This document shows positions 61,786 through 64,000 of a stretch of DNA of 64,000 nucleotides, piece after piece. The DNA comes from Acorus gramineus (lineage: Eukaryota > Streptophyta > Magnoliopsida > Acorales > Acoraceae), in the NCBI GenBank assembly GCA_030737835.1, contig JAUJYN010000016.1, forward strand, positions 2,209,001 through 2,273,000. Direction: 5' to 3'. Each line of letters opens with the position of its first letter. The stretch's first letter is position 1. A program made the position numbers and the translations under genes. The notes below the pieces were generated by a model. The model had not been told where the DNA came from and did no database searches. It was given only the letters and a program-made list of their open reading frames with translations.

Positions 61786-64000
61786 TGTTATATATGTGTC
61801 ACTTTTTGGCCTATTGGCAACCATTGGAGCATTTTTAGCAGTTTTAAAAATTTTAGTGTTTTTCGATCGGAACCGCATAATTTTGGACTGTTAGCTATCG
61901 TCCGAGTTAGAGGACTCCGATTGAAAATCTAACTGCATATTATGTGTCCTGGTGCCATTTTAAGCCACTCATGAAAATTTCATCGAATTCCGGCATCGTT
62001 TCCAAAAATTTCGCAGTTCCGGGGCGTATCCGGGTTTTTAAGTCACACTCTATATAAATGAAATCTAAATCACCCCTACACTATTCATCATCTTCCCGAC
62101 GTGATTTCCCTCTCTCCCCCTCTCTCAAAAGCTCCCATTTGAAGCCCTTAAACCCATCAAAACCAAAAACCCAAAGCACGAAAAGTGTAGATCGGGTCCC
62201 GATCTACGCACCGGTACTCTCAAATCCGATTTTCGGCGAATTTTGCCCTTCCTTCCGCCCTCTCTTCTCCTCAGCCCGGACCCTTTTCGGAGGTGGGAAG
62301 AGGTCTAGTTGGTAGAGACCGTTGGGGAGGAGCTTCGGTGCGAAAGGAGCTCCCGGATCCCTTCTCCTCTCCTTGCTTTGGGTAAGCTTCCCTTTCCTTG
62401 CTTCTCTTGTTTAGATGCTTGTTAGGGGAGGTTTTGGGTGTGTGGAGGGCGGTTAAGGGGCTGCCGGAGGTGGTTGGGGGTGGTCGGAGGCCAAGGGTGG
62501 CCGGGGGTTGGTGGTGGTGGTACTCGGACAAGTGGGGGTCTGTTCGGGGCAGGAGGGCAGCGGCAGCGGCTCAGCGGCGCAGCAGCACTGGTCGCGCGCG
62601 GGCGTGCGCGCGTGCGTGCGCGCGGGCATGCGCGCGGGGGCGCGTTCGTGGGGCGCTGGGGGCAGCAGTGCTGGTCGTGCAGGCGTGCAGGCGTGCTAGG
62701 CGCAGCGAGCGTGCGGGCGTGCTGGTCGTGCAGGCGCGCGGGCGTGCTGGGCGCTGGGTGCGGGCGAGCTGGTCGTGCGGGCATGCGGGCGTGCTGGGCG
62801 GAGCGCACAGGTATGCTGGGGGGTGATGCTCGTGCAGATGTGGCGAGGCAGGGACTGGGGCGCGCACGGAGGAGGCGCGGGGCGAGGACCTGAGCGCGAG
62901 GCGCGGCGGGGCAGGAAGGTGTGCACGAGGCGTGCGCGGGGCGTGGCAAGGCAGGGGTGGTGTGCGCGGGCGCGAGGTGGTGTGCGCGGGGGCGAGGCGC
63001 CGCGCGCAGGGGCGTGCGGGGTGCTCGCGGGCCAGCGCACGGCGTGCGGGGCGCGTGCGGGCTGCCGCGGCTGGGCGCGGTGGACGCGCGGTGCCCCGGG
63101 CGGTGCGCGGAGTGCGCGGGCTGAGGCGCGGCGGCGCGTCCGGGCGGTCGGGTGGCCGTGCGGGTGGTTGCCGGGGGTGTTGGGGGTTTTGTTTGGGATG
63201 TTGAGTGTTTAATTGTGTGTGTTATGTATTTTTGGGATAGTTGTGGATTTATTCTAACCAGTTAATACCCTGTCTTGCAGATCTCGACGGACGGTCGCGC
63301 GTCGACCCGATTTCCGGTGAGTGGGACAACCCAACCCAGTGTGGGAGGCGCTACATGCTTTGGGCGTGTACCGTCCTCCCCTGGGGCTTATAGTTAGTAT
63401 TAACTGCTTGATATAATCCATGTATGCATGATGTGTGTGTAGAATTGCATGCCACCCTAGATTTTGTGATAGGGACTTGCACCCTTAGGTTTGTGCATGA
63501 GCCGTGCATCCTGCCACCTCGCTATCATGCTAGGAAAGCCCGACCTGTGCATGCGTCCTATTAGTTTGGTTTATTTAATTAAATGCGAACTGTAATAATA
63601 GATAGCATGCTTAGGGAATATAAGGGGGGGGGCTTGCGAGGTTAACATTGAGACCCGGGTTAGGGTACTCCGTGTTCCTCGTTGGGTTGTCGGATGTCCT
63701 ACATCGGGACCTCAGGTTACCCTCCCAAGGTCTCTATTTTTCCCCTGTATTATGATAAATAAATGCATGTTCCCCGCATCCTGGTTATGCGCGCTGGTGG
63801 AATTCTGAGGAATTCGAGACATTAGAGTCGTAGAGATGTGCTGTCAGCGGATCCGAGTGGATCATATGCGATGGATAGGCTGTTTTGTTCCCCTCGTCGG
63901 ATCCGTGTAGAGACTACCTCGGCGTTAGACAGGTTGTCCCGTGCAGGGGCTCCCACTAGTAGGCGCCTCCTGGTTTGGTGAAGGACTGTGCTGAACATGG
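61786..64000 (+). mobile_element. Family A LTR, copy A4 (runs off the window)
   Basis: It starts TGTTATATATGTGTCAC, identical to A3, and is closest to A3 overall by eye. It has the TATA box CTCTATATAAATG (about 62047), donor-like GGTAAGC at 62381, the GC-rich block (about 62540-63180) and the mini-exon-like segment (63281-63316). About 770 bp of its 3' end lie beyond 64000. CTAGT (61781-61785) would be the left target duplication. It probably sits in a UVR8 intron. Solo or full-length status is unknown. Confidence 0.88.
63281..63316 (+). other. 36-nt mini-exon-like segment, LTR A4
   Basis: It is flanked by CCTGTCTTGCAG and GGTGAGTGGG, as in the other copies. The implied upstream intron is 62382-63280 (899 nt). 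Confidence 0.45.

Overview
The window is nuclear DNA of a flowering plant with a repeat-rich genome. The evidence is two plant-specific multi-exon genes on the minus strand (an FBW2-like F-box/LRR gene and the 3' two-thirds of a UVR8 UV-B photoreceptor gene) embedded in nested Ty3/Gypsy LTR retrotransposons, a TRIM, hAT-type elements and MITE-like elements. The species cannot be named from the sequence.

Region 1-24.8 kb is a nest of retroelements without a host gene. A degenerate Tat-type Gypsy element (element C, minus strand, 7187-19320) keeps its 5' LTR, primer-binding site, gag, protease, RT, RNase H and integrase, all riddled with stops. Into it have gone a solo LTR of family A (12812-15863, target duplication ATACT), a 522-bp TRIM (8865-9386, duplication CCGCT), and a related but truncated family-B LTR fragment (about 9938-12257). 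That fragment itself carries an 839-bp GGGTC-rich inverted-repeat element (11257-12095, 9-bp duplication). To the left, a family-B LTR ending at 7186 was hit by two family-A LTRs (1-2894 and the solo LTR 3068-5958, duplication ATTTT). To the right lie another family-B copy (19321-21580) and two LTRs of a second Tat-like family D.

Family A and B LTRs are the most unusual objects here. They are about 3 kb, and family A has a very GC- and CpG-rich variable block. Every copy carries the same splice-like layout: a donor, a 36-nt mini-exon flanked by AG and GTGAGT, and a later pyrimidine-AG acceptor. No internal coding region of this family is in the window.

Region 26.2-28.5 kb holds a complete two-exon FBW2-like F-box gene with a TATA box. 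Region 31.6-57.0 kb holds eight coding exons of UVR8, corresponding to Arabidopsis residues 171 to the C terminus. They include all three GWRHT tryptophan motifs and the COP1-binding VP motif. The first ~170 codons are not found before 61.8 kb and should lie beyond 64 kb, so the locus is over 30 kb long. Its largest visible intron (17.2 kb) holds an 11-kb Athila-type Gypsy element with two LTRs. That element was itself hit by a 768-bp hAT-type element carrying what looks like a piece of the UTP23 gene. Other introns hold a 996-bp hAT-type element, Tat-type remnants, an LTR-like block and an extensin-like fragment. A fourth family-A LTR starts at 61786 and runs off the window.
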